A stretch of 11,597 nt of DNA from an uncultured Flavobacteriales bacterium (GCA_937973685.1 CALJKJ010000060.1:1-11597), one strand, 5' to 3'; shown: positions 1 through 7,325, counted from the first letter of the stretch. The notes: generated by a model from the sequence alone, not told the origin. Numbers and translations: made by a program.

Positions 1-1767
1 GTATCAACTGATGATGCACAATTAGACTGGAATCCAGGTTTATATGGTGAGACTTCATGGACGTTGATTTATGGTCCAGCTGGATTTGATCCTGCTGCAA
101 CGCCAAGTCAAGCTTTAGGAACTCAAAACTTAATCACTTCTGATGCAAGTTTCGGAAACAGTTTAACACAATTAACTGCATATGATGTTTACATCTATTC
201 TGAATGTACGCAAGACAACTTGGTTTCAGGTGGTTTCTTATACAGCTTCACAACATTACCAAACTGTTCTTATCCTTCAAACATAGTTGCAACAACAGAT
301 GTTGATTCATTAGAAGTAACATGGAACTGGACTCAATCTTCAGTTGGAACTCAAATTTCTGATTTCAATGTTGCTTATGTTATGACTGGTAATAATGTTT
401 ATACAGGAACTGAAGTTGCAACTGGAAGTACAAATACTTCTGACACTATTTACGACCAAACGTTATTAGGTGGTGGTGTTTACCAAGTATATGTTCAAGC
501 TGTTTGTGCGAATGGTGATACATCATCATATGTTGGTCCAGTAAATGTTGTTATGCCTTTAACAAATGACTTAGTTTGTGGTGCTGACACATTAGCTTTG
601 AATACAACGTATACATTTAACAATACAGGTGCAACGGTTTCTTTAGATGAAATCAATGTTGCTCCAGCTGCTACAGGTGCTCAAACAACAACAGGTTGGA
701 TCAATTCTACTTTGAATGGTACAACTTGGTTCAAGTTTATCGCGCCAAACAGTGGAAGTGTTCGTATTAACTGTACTTCTACAAACTACAACGGTCAAGC
801 AGCGGTATATGATGCAGCTTCATGTTCGGATTTCAATAACAACTTTGATTTCTTAGCAGCGAATGATAATGCTATCGGTGGAACAAGTTTAGCACCAAAC
901 TTTACAGTTTGTGGATTAACTCCTGGCCATGCTTATTACATCATGCATGATGGTTTCACAGGTACTGCAGGAGTGTTTGGAATTAATATTACTGAAATCG
1001 TATTAAATGCGGGTGCAGCTGTTCCAACAACAAATGTTTGTTCAGGTGACACATTGAATTTAGATGGTACTATTACAGGAAACGATTTAGGTGGTGTATG
1101 GAGTTCAACAATTAATGCAGTTAATGCAAGTATTTTTGGATCAACATTCCAATCTGCTGGTATTGCATTCCAAACGTTTAACTTCCAATACAAAGTAGTT
1201 GATGGTTGTGCTTCTGATACTGTTGTATCTAAAGTGAGAATTTTCCCTCCATCAAGTGCAGGAATCGACGGAACAATTACAGCATGTAAACACGAGCCAA
1301 TTGATTTATTAGCTGGTTTAACTGGTAATGTAGATTTAAATGGTACTTGGTACGATCCATCAAATGTTGCAATTAATAATTCACAGGTAACAACTGGTGG
1401 TTTCCCTGGAAACTTTAACTACGATTACATTGCAGGAAATGGTGTTTGTCCAGATGACACTGCAAATGTTGTTGTAATTGTATTGAGTAATTGTGATTTC
1501 AACGGAATTGATGAATCTACGTTTGCTGGCATTGAGGTTTATCCTAACCCTACAAATGGTATGGTTTATGTAAGTGCTACTAACAACGCAGGTACATTCA
1601 ATTACGAAGTAACTGACGCAAATGGTCGTGTAATTGCAACTGCAGTTAACGCGATCAATGGTGCTGCTACAACGTCTATTGACTTGTCAAAAGTTGAAAC
1701 AGGTGTTTACTTCATCCGATTATCAAACACAACTTCTGATAAAGTTTATCGAGTAGTTGTTCAATAA
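1..1767 (+). CDS. T9SS-secreted modular (Fn3/Ig-like) surface protein, 5'-truncated
   Basis: The frame is open from base 1, so the gene begins upstream; 588 residues are visible, ending in TAA at 1765-1767. The visible order is: the tail of a fibronectin type III-like domain ending near base 265, a second Fn3-like domain (about 265-560, with a Trp-rich strand VTWNW), a PPC-like beta domain (about 560-1010, with GTTWFKF), two Ig/PKD-like segments (about 1010-1245 and 1246-1490), and a C-terminal T9SS type A sorting domain from 1531 to the end. That domain starts with IEVYPNPTNG, then shows GRVI and TGVYFIRL before the final strand KVYRVVVQ. This sorting domain is cleaved after export across the outer membrane by the Bacteroidota type IX system, leaving the protein on the surface or secreted. 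Frequent isolated Cys residues suit an extracellular fold. No catalytic motif is visible, so an adhesin or matrix role is only inference. The TTG at 64 is not the true start, because homologous sequence continues upstream of it. Confidence 0.9.
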   Translation, partial: VSTDDAQLDWNPGLYGETSWTLIYGPAGFDPAATPSQALGTQNLITSDASFGNSLTQLTAYDVYIYSECTQDNLVSGGFLYSFTTLPNCSYPSNIVATTDVDSLEVTWNWTQSSVGTQISDFNVAYVMTGNNVYTGTEVATGSTNTSDTIYDQTLLGGGVYQVYVQAVCANGDTSSYVGPVNVVMPLTNDLVCGADTLALNTTYTFNNTGATVSLDEINVAPAATGAQTTTGWINSTLNGTTWFKFIAPNSGSVRINCTSTNYNGQAAVYDAASCSDFNNNFDFLAANDNAIGGTSLAPNFTVCGLTPGHAYYIMHDGFTGTAGVFGINITEIVLNAGAAVPTTNVCSGDTLNLDGTITGNDLGGVWSSTINAVNASIFGSTFQSAGIAFQTFNFQYKVVDGCASDTVVSKVRIFPPSSAGIDGTITACKHEPIDLLAGLTGNVDLNGTWYDPSNVAINNSQVTTGGFPGNFNYDYIAGNGVCPDDTANVVVIVLSNCDFNGIDESTFAGIEVYPNPTNGMVYVSATNNAGTFNYEVTDANGRVIATAVNAINGAATTSIDLSKVETGVYFIRLSNTTSDKVYRVVVQ

Positions 1768-1785
1768 ATTAATAATTTGAAAATT

Positions 1786-1820
1786 AAAGCGGCTATCTTT
1801 TTAGATAGCCGCTTTTTTTT
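1786..1820 (+). terminator. Rho-independent terminator of the T9SS protein gene
   Basis: The perfect 10-bp stem gcggctatct (1789-1798) / agatagccgc (1803-1812) has a four-T loop, is preceded by AAA and followed by eight Ts (1813-1820). It lies 18 bases after the stop codon. The AAA upstream could also make it partly active for transcription arriving from the right. Confidence 0.93.
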
Positions 1821-2080
1821 GCGCTATTTTGTTAGTAGATTGAATAAAATTATTGTGGCCAATCGGCAGCTTTACCACAATTTACCAGTGTAATTATTTT
1901 TCAACTGTATCAAGTACAAATATTCTATCTGTGGTCAAGCTATATTTTTATCACTAAAAACACGGGTAAATAATCTGTTTACTTTTTCTGTATTATTTTA
2001 CGATTTAACAACGTTTAAATTGATCAATACAGAATTGAAAGCCTAATGCTAAGTTTTTGATCTAGGCTCACGTTAAAACA
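1821..2080. other. Non-coding convergent spacer with weak inverted repeats
   Basis: This is the rest of the 366-base gap between the stops of two convergent genes. I see no ORF, tRNA or promoter need here. It holds two modest inverted repeats: attgtgg (1852-1858) / ccacaat (1875-1881) with a 16-base loop, and agccta (2040-2045) / taggct (2063-2068) with a 17-base loop. Neither has a T-tract. They could be remnants or parts of 3' UTR structure, and no function can be assigned. Confidence 0.5.
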
Positions 2081-2114
2081 AAAAAAAGACTGCTCGTTTT
2101 GGAACAGTCTTTTT
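2081..2114 (-). terminator. Rho-independent terminator of lepA
   Basis: On the minus strand the stem AGACTG (2110-2105) / CAGTCT (2092-2087) is extended by two inner pairs and followed by seven Ts (complement of 2081-2087). It lies just beyond the lepA stop. The Ts at 2111-2114 on the plus strand give it some bidirectional character. Confidence 0.88.
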
Positions 2115-2133
2115 AATATAAATAAGTTTGTGA

Positions 2134-3930
2134 TTAATCGTTCAGCTTTAATACCGCCATGAATGCCTCTTGAGGTATTTCTACGCGACCAACTTGGCGC
2201 ATGCGTTTCTTTCCTTCTTTTTGTTTTTCTAACAATTTTCGTTTACGAGAAATATCTCCACCATAACATTTTGCAGTTACATCTTTACGCAATGCCTTGA
2301 TTGTTTCACGCGCAATTACTTTTGCACCAATAGCAGCTTGAATTGGAATTTCGAATTGTTGACGTGGAATTAATTCTTTTAATTTCACACAGATTTTTTT
2401 TCCTAAATCATAAGCATTACTTCTGTGTACAAGCGCTGACAACGCATCTAATTGTTCGCCATTCAACAACATGTCCATGCGAATCAAATCGGAGGTTTTG
2501 TAGCCAATTGGATGATAATCAAACGAAGCATAACCTCTTGAAACAGATTTTAAACGATCGTAAAAATCAAAAACAATCTCAGCAAGCGGCATTTCAAAAG
2601 TTAACTCAACACGATCTTGTGTCAAATACACTTGGTTGTGCAATTCACCCCGTTTCTCGATACATAAGGTCATGATTTGACCAATGTATTCCGATTTTGT
2701 GATGACTTGAGCTTTGATATATGGTTCTTCAATGTGATCGATTGTAGATGGATCTGGTAATTCAGAAGGATTGTTTACAATCATTGATTTTGACGGATCT
2801 TTTGTCGTATGACAGAAATACGAAACGTTGGGAACTGTTGTAATCACAGTCATGTTAAATTCACGCTCTAATCGCTCCTGAATGATTTCCATGTGTAACA
2901 TTCCCAAGAAACCACAACGGAAACCAAAGCCTAATGCAGCAGACGATTCTGGTTCAAATACCAACGATGAATCGTTCAATTGCAGTTTTTCCATCGAATA
3001 ACGCAATTCTTCGTATTCGTCTGTTTCTACTGGATAAATTCCAGCAAACACCATCGGTTTTACATCTTCAAATCCTTTGATTGGCTCGTCACACGGATTA
3101 CTTGTTAACGTAATGGTATCACCAACTTTAACTTCGTTTGCTTGTTTGATACCTGAAATGATATATCCAACATCACCGGCACGTACTTCTTTTTTCGGAC
3201 TTAAATCCATTTTAAGAATCCCTACTTCATCTGCATTGTAATCGCGTCCTGTGTTAAAGAAACGAACACGGTCTCCTTTTTTGAGGACACCATTACGAAC
3301 ACGATAATATGCTATAATTCCACGGAATGGGTTGAAAACAGAATCAAAAATCATTGCTTCTAAAGGAGCACTTTCATCACCTTTTGGAGCTGGAATACGA
3401 TTGATAATTGCAGATAAAATAGCATCTACTCCCAAACCTGTTTTTCCAGAAGCAGGAATCACATCGCTTGGGTCACAACCAATTAATTCAACGATTTGAT
3501 CGGTAACTTCTTCAGGCATCGCGCCCGGCAAGTCCATTTTATTCAAAATTGGAATGATTTCTAAATCGTGTTCCAATGCAAGATATAAATTTGAAATTGT
3601 TTGCGCTTCAATACCTTGAGAGGCATCAACGATTAATAAAGCACCCTCACAAGCGGCAATCGAACGAGAAACTTCGTAAGAAAAATCAACGTGTCCAGGG
3701 GTATCAATCAAATTCAACACATATTCTTGCCCTTCAAATTTATAATTCATTTGAATGGCGTGCGATTTTATTGTAATACCGCGTTCACGTTCCAAATCCA
3801 TATCATCCAAGGCTTGAGCCTGCATTTCACGATCTGAAATAGTTCCGGTAGTTTGCAACAATCGATCTGCCAATGTGCTTTTTCCATGGTCGATGTGCGC
3901 GATAATACAAAAATTACGAATATGCTTCAT
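2134..3930 (-). CDS. lepA: Elongation factor 4 (back-translocating GTPase LepA)
   Basis: This 598-residue protein has the normal EF-4 length. It is a ribosome-associated GTPase of the EF-G family that acts on stalled or mis-translocated ribosomes and supports ribosome biogenesis. The G motifs are clear: P-loop AHIDHGKST (11-19), switch I RGITIKS (50-56), DTPGHVDF with the catalytic-type His80 (76-83), and NKMD (130-133). EF-G-like domains II, III and V follow. The LepA-specific C-terminal domain is present, with KCYGGDISRKRKLLEKQK starting at residue 554. The start ATG is fixed by homology, since MKxIRNFCIIAHIDHGKST is the canonical N-terminus. The signal-peptidase-like gene lies 71 bases upstream on the same strand, so co-transcription is possible, but a TAnnTTTG box right before the ATG suggests a promoter of its own. 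Confidence 0.98.
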   Translation of the reverse strand: MKHIRNFCIIAHIDHGKSTLADRLLQTTGTISDREMQAQALDDMDLERERGITIKSHAIQMNYKFEGQEYVLNLIDTPGHVDFSYEVSRSIAACEGALLIVDASQGIEAQTISNLYLALEHDLEIIPILNKMDLPGAMPEEVTDQIVELIGCDPSDVIPASGKTGLGVDAILSAIINRIPAPKGDESAPLEAMIFDSVFNPFRGIIAYYRVRNGVLKKGDRVRFFNTGRDYNADEVGILKMDLSPKKEVRAGDVGYIISGIKQANEVKVGDTITLTSNPCDEPIKGFEDVKPMVFAGIYPVETDEYEELRYSMEKLQLNDSSLVFEPESSAALGFGFRCGFLGMLHMEIIQERLEREFNMTVITTVPNVSYFCHTTKDPSKSMIVNNPSELPDPSTIDHIEEPYIKAQVITKSEYIGQIMTLCIEKRGELHNQVYLTQDRVELTFEMPLAEIVFDFYDRLKSVSRGYASFDYHPIGYKTSDLIRMDMLLNGEQLDALSALVHRSNAYDLGKKICVKLKELIPRQQFEIPIQAAIGAKVIARETIKALRKDVTAKCYGGDISRKRKLLEKQKEGKKRMRQVGRVEIPQEAFMAVLKLND

Positions 3931-3934
3931 GTTG

Positions 3935-3942
3935 CAAAGGTA
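3935..3942 (-). promoter_or_regulatory. Putative -7 box TACCTTTG immediately before lepA
   Basis: The minus strand reads TACCTTTG-CAAC-ATG, a perfect match to the Bacteroidota -7 consensus TAnnTTTG only four bases before the lepA start codon. I see no clear TTG -33 element at the expected spacing, so the match is partial. If used, transcription would begin at or next to the start codon. Confidence 0.5.
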
Positions 3943-4001
3943 ATGAAGAAAGAAGAAAAAGCATTGTTTTTCCTAACTTCATGTGCGTACTTTTTTGGGT
4001 T

Positions 4002-4439
4002 TTATCGCAACTTAAGTCGGATTCGTAGCAGCATCCAATTTGTAAAGCGTGCCATTTTTCCAAAGTAATAGATGATTTTTTTCCAATAATCAAGTCGATC
4101 AATGGTTTTCATCGGTAATTTGTCACGTTGAAACGCGCTAATTTTTCCGATATAATTTTTTTCTGTGATAGGCTCATCAGCTCGCAAACAGGAATCACCT
4201 TGTGTTGTGTTGTGTGCAACATACCGATGAACAATGAGTTGATGTTTGCGTTGGAAAGCTATGATATCCCCGAATTTCAACTCCGAAAAAGGAGTAGGAT
4301 GTATTTTCACAACATCACTTGGACGTAAACACGGAAACATGCTCCACCCATTTGCTGCAATAGTAATTTCTTGCCCATTTTGCAGCGCTGTTTGAACCAT
4401 TTCAATCAAATGTGTTTGCGGAAGTTTTTCTTGCTTCAT
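4002..4439 (-). CDS. S24/S26-family signal-peptidase-like protein
   Basis: This 145-residue protein carries the S26 peptidase core. The nucleophile region is GWSMFPCLRPSD (31-42, Ser33), followed by the strand FGDIIAFQR (56-64) and LIVHRYV (68-74) with His71 where bacterial leader peptidases usually carry the general-base Lys. GDSCLRADEP (81-90) gives candidate acidic partners Asp82 or Asp88, and YIGKI (96-100) matches the end of the fold. A Ser/His arrangement is typical of the SipW/ER-type branch of signal peptidases. Unlike true leader peptidases it shows no hydrophobic N-terminal anchor; the C-terminus is basic and aromatic, which may be amphipathic. Substrate and location are unknown. 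It precedes lepA on the same strand by 71 bases. I am sure of the fold family but not of a protein-export role. Confidence 0.78.
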   Translation of the reverse strand: MKQEKLPQTHLIEMVQTALQNGQEITIAANGWSMFPCLRPSDVVKIHPTPFSELKFGDIIAFQRKHQLIVHRYVAHNTTQGDSCLRADEPITEKNYIGKISAFQRDKLPMKTIDRLDYWKKIIYYFGKMARFTNWMLLRIRLKLR

Positions 4440-4518
4440 GATTTGTTTTGCAGTTGAAAATTAAGTAAAACGATTGATAAAAGAGCAAATCAATGCTATT
4501 TCTGATATTTTTTCTTGT

Positions 4519-4554
4519 TTTGAAAGTCTTCAATAAATAAAATACTTATTTTTA
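4519..4554 (+). promoter_or_regulatory. Weak candidate promoter for the small membrane protein gene
   Basis: TTTG at 4519-4522 is followed by TACTTATT (4543-4550, spacer 20, two mismatches to TAnnTTTG) and by TATTTTTA (4547-4554, spacer 24, one mismatch). The 134-base divergent gap must hold promoters for both sides, but neither match is strong. For the minus-strand peptidase gene the best I see is TAGCATTG (4498-4491), also imperfect. Confidence 0.3.
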
Positions 4555-4573
4555 TACCAAAAATTAAAAGATC

Positions 4574-4762
4574 ATGGGTTCAATAACAGTATTTCAATCG
4601 ATTGCAGACTTTTTACAATGGACATTCCAATTTTACGATAACGTAGGAGACATATTAAACTGGAGTTTCATTGCATTGGGATTTTTCGGTTTCGGATATT
4701 GGATGCGTTGGCAAAAGAAATTCAATGATCGTGCAGCGCAAGATCCAAATCAAATTAAATAA
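4574..4762 (+). CDS. Small conserved-looking membrane protein (62 aa)
   Basis: This 62-residue protein opens with an amphipathic aromatic stretch (residues 6-22). One clear transmembrane segment follows at about 28-44 (LNWSFIALGFFGFGYWM), then a basic, hydrophilic tail (RWQKKFNDR). The composition and the motif NW...GFFGFGYWMRW...FND recall the short DUF6341-type membrane proteins of flavobacteria, but it is shorter, so I offer that only as a resemblance. It has its own gap upstream and its own strong terminator downstream, which supports a real and separately transcribed gene. No function can be given. Confidence 0.72.
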   Translation: MGSITVFQSIADFLQWTFQFYDNVGDILNWSFIALGFFGFGYWMRWQKKFNDRAAQDPNQIK

Positions 4763-4782
4763 TCCAACAAACTATTTTGTTC

Positions 4783-4812
4783 AAAAGGTCTTCATATTGA
4801 AGGCCTTTTTTT
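4783..4812 (+). terminator. Rho-independent terminator between the small gene and ispD
   Basis: A 12-bp stem aaaaggtcttca (4783-4794) / tgaaggcctttt (4798-4809) with one G-T pair and a three-base loop runs into a seven-T tract (4806-4812). It lies 20 bases after the small gene's stop and ends only 10 bases before the ispD ATG, so it separates the two genes or attenuates read-through into ispD. Confidence 0.88.
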
Positions 4813-4819
4813 ATATTCG
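4812..4819 (+). promoter_or_regulatory. Imperfect -7 box TATATTCG before ispD
   Basis: TATATTCG differs from TAnnTTTG at one base and is followed by AAC-ATG. It resembles the arrangement seen before lepA and pth. Any -33 element would have to lie inside the terminator hairpin, and no TTG is at the right distance, so this is tentative. Confidence 0.25.
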
Positions 4820-4822
4820 AAC

Positions 4823-5488
4823 ATGGGTATTTCATTTATCATAACAGCGGGAGGAATTGGCAAGCGAATGGGGAGTGAGCAGCCGAAACAATTTCTAATT
4901 ATTGGTAATCAACCGATTTTAATGCACACAATTGCACGATTGCATGCTTATGATCCAACTGCGCAATTACTTGTAACGTTACCGGTAACTTATTTTTCCG
5001 AATGGCAACAACTTTGTGAACTTCATTCGTTTTCCATAAAACACACACTTGTAGCAGGAGGAGTAGAACGGTTTCATTCAATAAAAAATGCCTTGGTAAA
5101 ATGCACAGGAACGTATGTTGCCGTTCATGATGGCGTACGTCCGTTTGTTTCTAACGAGTTATTAGAGCGGTTGTTTCAAGCAGTTTCAGCTCATAAAGCA
5201 GTAATTCCAGTGATAGCAGTTAACGAATCACTGCGACAGGTTGCTGAAAATGGAACCAATGCAGCAGTTGAACGCGCTGCATACCGAGTAGTGCAAACAC
5301 CACAAGTGTTTGAAGCAGATCTTTTAAAGATGGCTTATGAAACTCCTTACAATAGTTCCTTCACAGACGATGCATCTTTGGTTGAACTGTCAGGTCAATC
5401 CATTCATTTAGTTGCTGGTTCAGTTGATAACATTAAAATCACACAACCCATTGATTTGGTCATAGCTGCAAACTTGTTAGGTTCATAA
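4823..5488 (+). CDS. ispD: 2-C-methyl-D-erythritol 4-phosphate cytidylyltransferase
   Basis: IspD joins CTP and methylerythritol phosphate to give CDP-ME, the third step of the MEP isoprenoid pathway, in the cytosol. The 221 residues match the family length. The CTP-binding loop is AGGIGKRMG (9-17) with Arg15, then PKQFL (21-25) with Lys22. GGVERFHSIKNAL (79-91), VHDGVRPFV (101-109, Asp103/Arg106), Arg151 just before VQTPQVF (157-163), TDDASLVE (181-188) and NIKIT with Lys205 complete the active site. At the position of the usual DT/DS motif it reads ESLR, with Ser136 for the Thr. There is no sign of an IspF fusion. The start ATG leaves a normal short N-terminus. The terminator directly upstream means it is not a simple operon partner of the small membrane gene. 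Confidence 0.96.
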   Translation: MGISFIITAGGIGKRMGSEQPKQFLIIGNQPILMHTIARLHAYDPTAQLLVTLPVTYFSEWQQLCELHSFSIKHTLVAGGVERFHSIKNALVKCTGTYVAVHDGVRPFVSNELLERLFQAVSAHKAVIPVIAVNESLRQVAENGTNAAVERAAYRVVQTPQVFEADLLKMAYETPYNSSFTDDASLVELSGQSIHLVAGSVDNIKITQPIDLVIAANLLGS

Positions 5489-5492
5489 TACG

Positions 5493-5523
5493 AAAAAAAA
5501 AGCCCGAATGAATCATTCGAGCT
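5493..5523 (-). terminator. Terminator of the desaturase gene
   Basis: The inverted repeat agcccgaatga (5501-5511) / tcattcgagct (5513-5523) has one mismatch. Read on the minus strand it is followed by nine Ts (complement of 5493-5501). It sits 21 bases after the desaturase stop. The plus side has no T-tract, so ispD gets at most a hairpin 3' end. Confidence 0.85.
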
Positions 5524-5544
5524 AAAGTATTATTAATTGAAAAA

Positions 5545-6627
5545 TTAAGCTTTTCCTAATTTATTAAGCATGCGTAAGTGATTGAAAATTGCTCCACCAA
5601 ATGTTCGGTGATAATTGTAATTTACCCCGTATTCTTTCGCTGTTTCCTTGATTATTTTAGCAATTTTGGGATAATGAATGTGTGAAATATCTGGGAATAA
5701 ATGGTGTTCTATTTGGTGATTCAAACCACCAACAAACCAAGTAAACAAAGGATTCCAATTTGAGAAGTTTGCTGTTGTCATCATTTGATGTCTTGCCCAA
5801 CTTTCTTCTTCATTTTTCGTTTGGTAATTATTTTTCGTCATAAATTCCGTTTCAGGCATTACATGCGCTGATTGAAATACAAATGCTAATATAGTTCCGC
5901 TTACAAAATGCATTATAAAGAAACCTAGCATCCATTGCCAAATTGAAATATCCATTACCAACATTGGAATCACGCCGATGTAGACATAGTAAATTACTTT
6001 TGTCAAAATAAGCTTGACTATTTCACGTGTTAATGTTGTGTTTTGCGACTTTAACAAACCATTTTTACTAAAACGACGTAATTGATTAAAATCTTTATTC
6101 GTCATCCATGAAAAGGTCATTAATCCATAGAAAAACCATGCATAAAACATCTGAAAACGATGAATTTTTTTGCGAGGTGCATCAGGAGTAAAACGCAAAA
6201 CACCAATTGGATCAATATCCTCATCCATATCGTGAACATTAGTAAACGAGTGGTGTAAAATATTGTGTTGAATGCGCCAGTTTGTATTACAACCGCCCAA
6301 TACTTCTAATGAGAAGCTCATGATTTGATTCAGCCAATTGTATTTTGAAAAAGCGCCATGATTCGCATCGTGCATAATTGACAATCCAATTCCAGCCATT
6401 CCAACTCCCATGAATATAGTCATTAATAACATCATGAGGTTGGAATCAACAACTCCAAGAACCATTAAAAAGTAAGGGATGAAAAAGATAGAAAACATAA
6501 CAGGCACTTTCAATAAGATACGCCAGTTACCTGATTTCCGCATTTTATTTTGTTTGAAATATTCTTCTACTCGTAGGGTAAGTTTTTTAGTGAATTCATC
6601 ACTGCGTGTTAATCGAATGTATTGCAT
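5545..6627 (-). CDS. Membrane fatty acid desaturase, acyl-lipid front-end type
   Basis: This 360-residue di-iron membrane desaturase has all three His boxes: HDANH (86-90), HNILHH (121-126) and QIEHH (305-309). Gln in place of the first His of box three is a hallmark of front-end (delta-5/6-like, linoleoyl-CoA desaturase-like) enzymes. There is no fused cytochrome b5 domain, so electrons must come from a separate donor. Hydrophobic hairpins lie at about 42-84 and 205-252, with box three on the cytosolic side, as expected for the family. It would introduce double bonds into membrane acyl chains, perhaps for cold adaptation or polyunsaturated lipid synthesis; regiospecificity cannot be read from sequence. 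It follows pth on the same strand by 130 bases, with a possible promoter in between, and is closed by its own terminator. Confidence 0.93.
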   Translation of the reverse strand: MQYIRLTRSDEFTKKLTLRVEEYFKQNKMRKSGNWRILLKVPVMFSIFFIPYFLMVLGVVDSNLMMLLMTIFMGVGMAGIGLSIMHDANHGAFSKYNWLNQIMSFSLEVLGGCNTNWRIQHNILHHSFTNVHDMDEDIDPIGVLRFTPDAPRKKIHRFQMFYAWFFYGLMTFSWMTNKDFNQLRRFSKNGLLKSQNTTLTREIVKLILTKVIYYVYIGVIPMLVMDISIWQWMLGFFIMHFVSGTILAFVFQSAHVMPETEFMTKNNYQTKNEEESWARHQMMTTANFSNWNPLFTWFVGGLNHQIEHHLFPDISHIHYPKIAKIIKETAKEYGVNYNYHRTFGGAIFNHLRMLNKLGKA

Positions 6628-6666
6628 ATTGTCATTTGAACAATTAGTTTATGAATTGCTCGTTGG

Positions 6667-6674
6667 TAAAGATA
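6667..6674 (-). promoter_or_regulatory. Candidate -7 box TATCTTTA for the desaturase
   Basis: The minus strand has TATCTTTA, one base from TAnnTTTG, 39 bases before the desaturase ATG. This gives a normal leader length. No clear TTG is visible at -33. Confidence 0.35.
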
Positions 6675-6726
6675 CTTAATAGTTTATAAAAGATTCCTTA
6701 ATAGTTGCGAAATCTTTGGTATAAAT

Positions 6727-6760
6727 TAATGTAATAGTTAACAATCAACTGTTTACATTA
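6727..6760. repeat. AT-rich hairpin at the pth 3' end
   Basis: The arms taatgtaa (6727-6734) / ttacatta (6753-6760) have a further inner pairing agtt (6736-6739) / aact (6747-6750). The outer right arm contains the pth stop codon (complement of 6758-6760). No T-tract follows on either strand, so it is not a classical terminator. It may shape the pth mRNA 3' end or impede read-through into the desaturase gene. Confidence 0.5.
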
Positions 6761-7321
6761 TTTACCATTCCAGTTTGTCATTGTTAATTGCAAGCCAATA
6801 GTTGCAAAACTCTTTAAAAATTCTGTAGCAATTGTAATCCGTTCGTTCAAGGTTTCACGTTCTGCTGCGGCCCATTCACCTAGCACATAATCTACTTGCT
6901 GTCCTTTGTGAAAATCACTCCCCACGCCAAAGCGCAAACGACAGTATTCCGTTGAATTGATGGTTGCTTGGATGTCTTTCAAACCATTATGTCCGCCATC
7001 AGATCCTTTTCCTTTCATGCGTAATTTGCCAAAAGGTAATGCCAAGTCATCGGTTACAACGACCATGTTTTCTTTTAAGATTTTTTGTTGTTGCAAGTAA
7101 TAGTTAACTGCTTTTCCAGAAAGATTCATGTATGTTGTTGGTTTCACCAAAATGAGCGTTCTTCCTTTGAATTTTACTTCCGCAACATCTGCAACTTTCT
7201 GTGAAACAAAAGTTCCTCCGAGCTCTTTTGCTAATGCTTCAACTACTTTGAATCCGATGTTGTGACGGGTTTCTTCGTATTTTGAACCGGGGTTCCCTAA
7301 TCCTACAAACAAGTATTTCAT
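6758..7321 (-). CDS. pth: Peptidyl-tRNA hydrolase
   Basis: Pth frees tRNA from peptidyl-tRNA dropped by the ribosome, an essential cytosolic recycling step. The 187 residues equal the family's usual size. The signature is VGLGNPGSKYEETRHNIGF (6-24) with Asn10 and catalytic His20. KPTTYMNLSG (60-69, Asn66), VVTDDLALPFGKLR (Asp92) and GSDGGHNGLKDI (106-117, Asn112) line the tRNA-binding site. A longer open frame reaches 7396, but the conserved MKYLFVGLGNPG start is at 7321 and the extra 25 residues resemble no Pth N-terminus. It is divergent from kdsB and lies upstream of the desaturase. Confidence 0.97.
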   Translation of the reverse strand: MKYLFVGLGNPGSKYEETRHNIGFKVVEALAKELGGTFVSQKVADVAEVKFKGRTLILVKPTTYMNLSGKAVNYYLQQQKILKENMVVVTDDLALPFGKLRMKGKGSDGGHNGLKDIQATINSTEYCRLRFGVGSDFHKGQQVDYVLGEWAAAERETLNERITIATEFLKSFATIGLQLTMTNWNGK

Positions 7322-7325
7322 GAAA

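Noticed and set aside
936..1193. Minus-strand open frame of 85 codons inside the T9SS protein gene
   Set aside because: It is antisense to a clearly coding frame with domain structure, has no recognisable motif, and lacks a promoter or terminator.
1852..1881. Inverted repeat attgtgg/ccacaat as a possible terminator or operator
   Set aside because: It has a long loop and no T-tract, and it lies between two convergent terminators where no promoter is needed.
2343..2675. Plus-strand open frame of 110 codons within lepA
   Set aside because: The sequence is low in recognisable features and fully covered by the conserved lepA frame; it is a codon-bias shadow.
3853..4102. Plus- and minus-strand open frames across the lepA start and the end of the peptidase gene
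   Set aside because: They overlap the lepA N-terminus and the peptidase C-terminus, both supported by homology, and show no domain.
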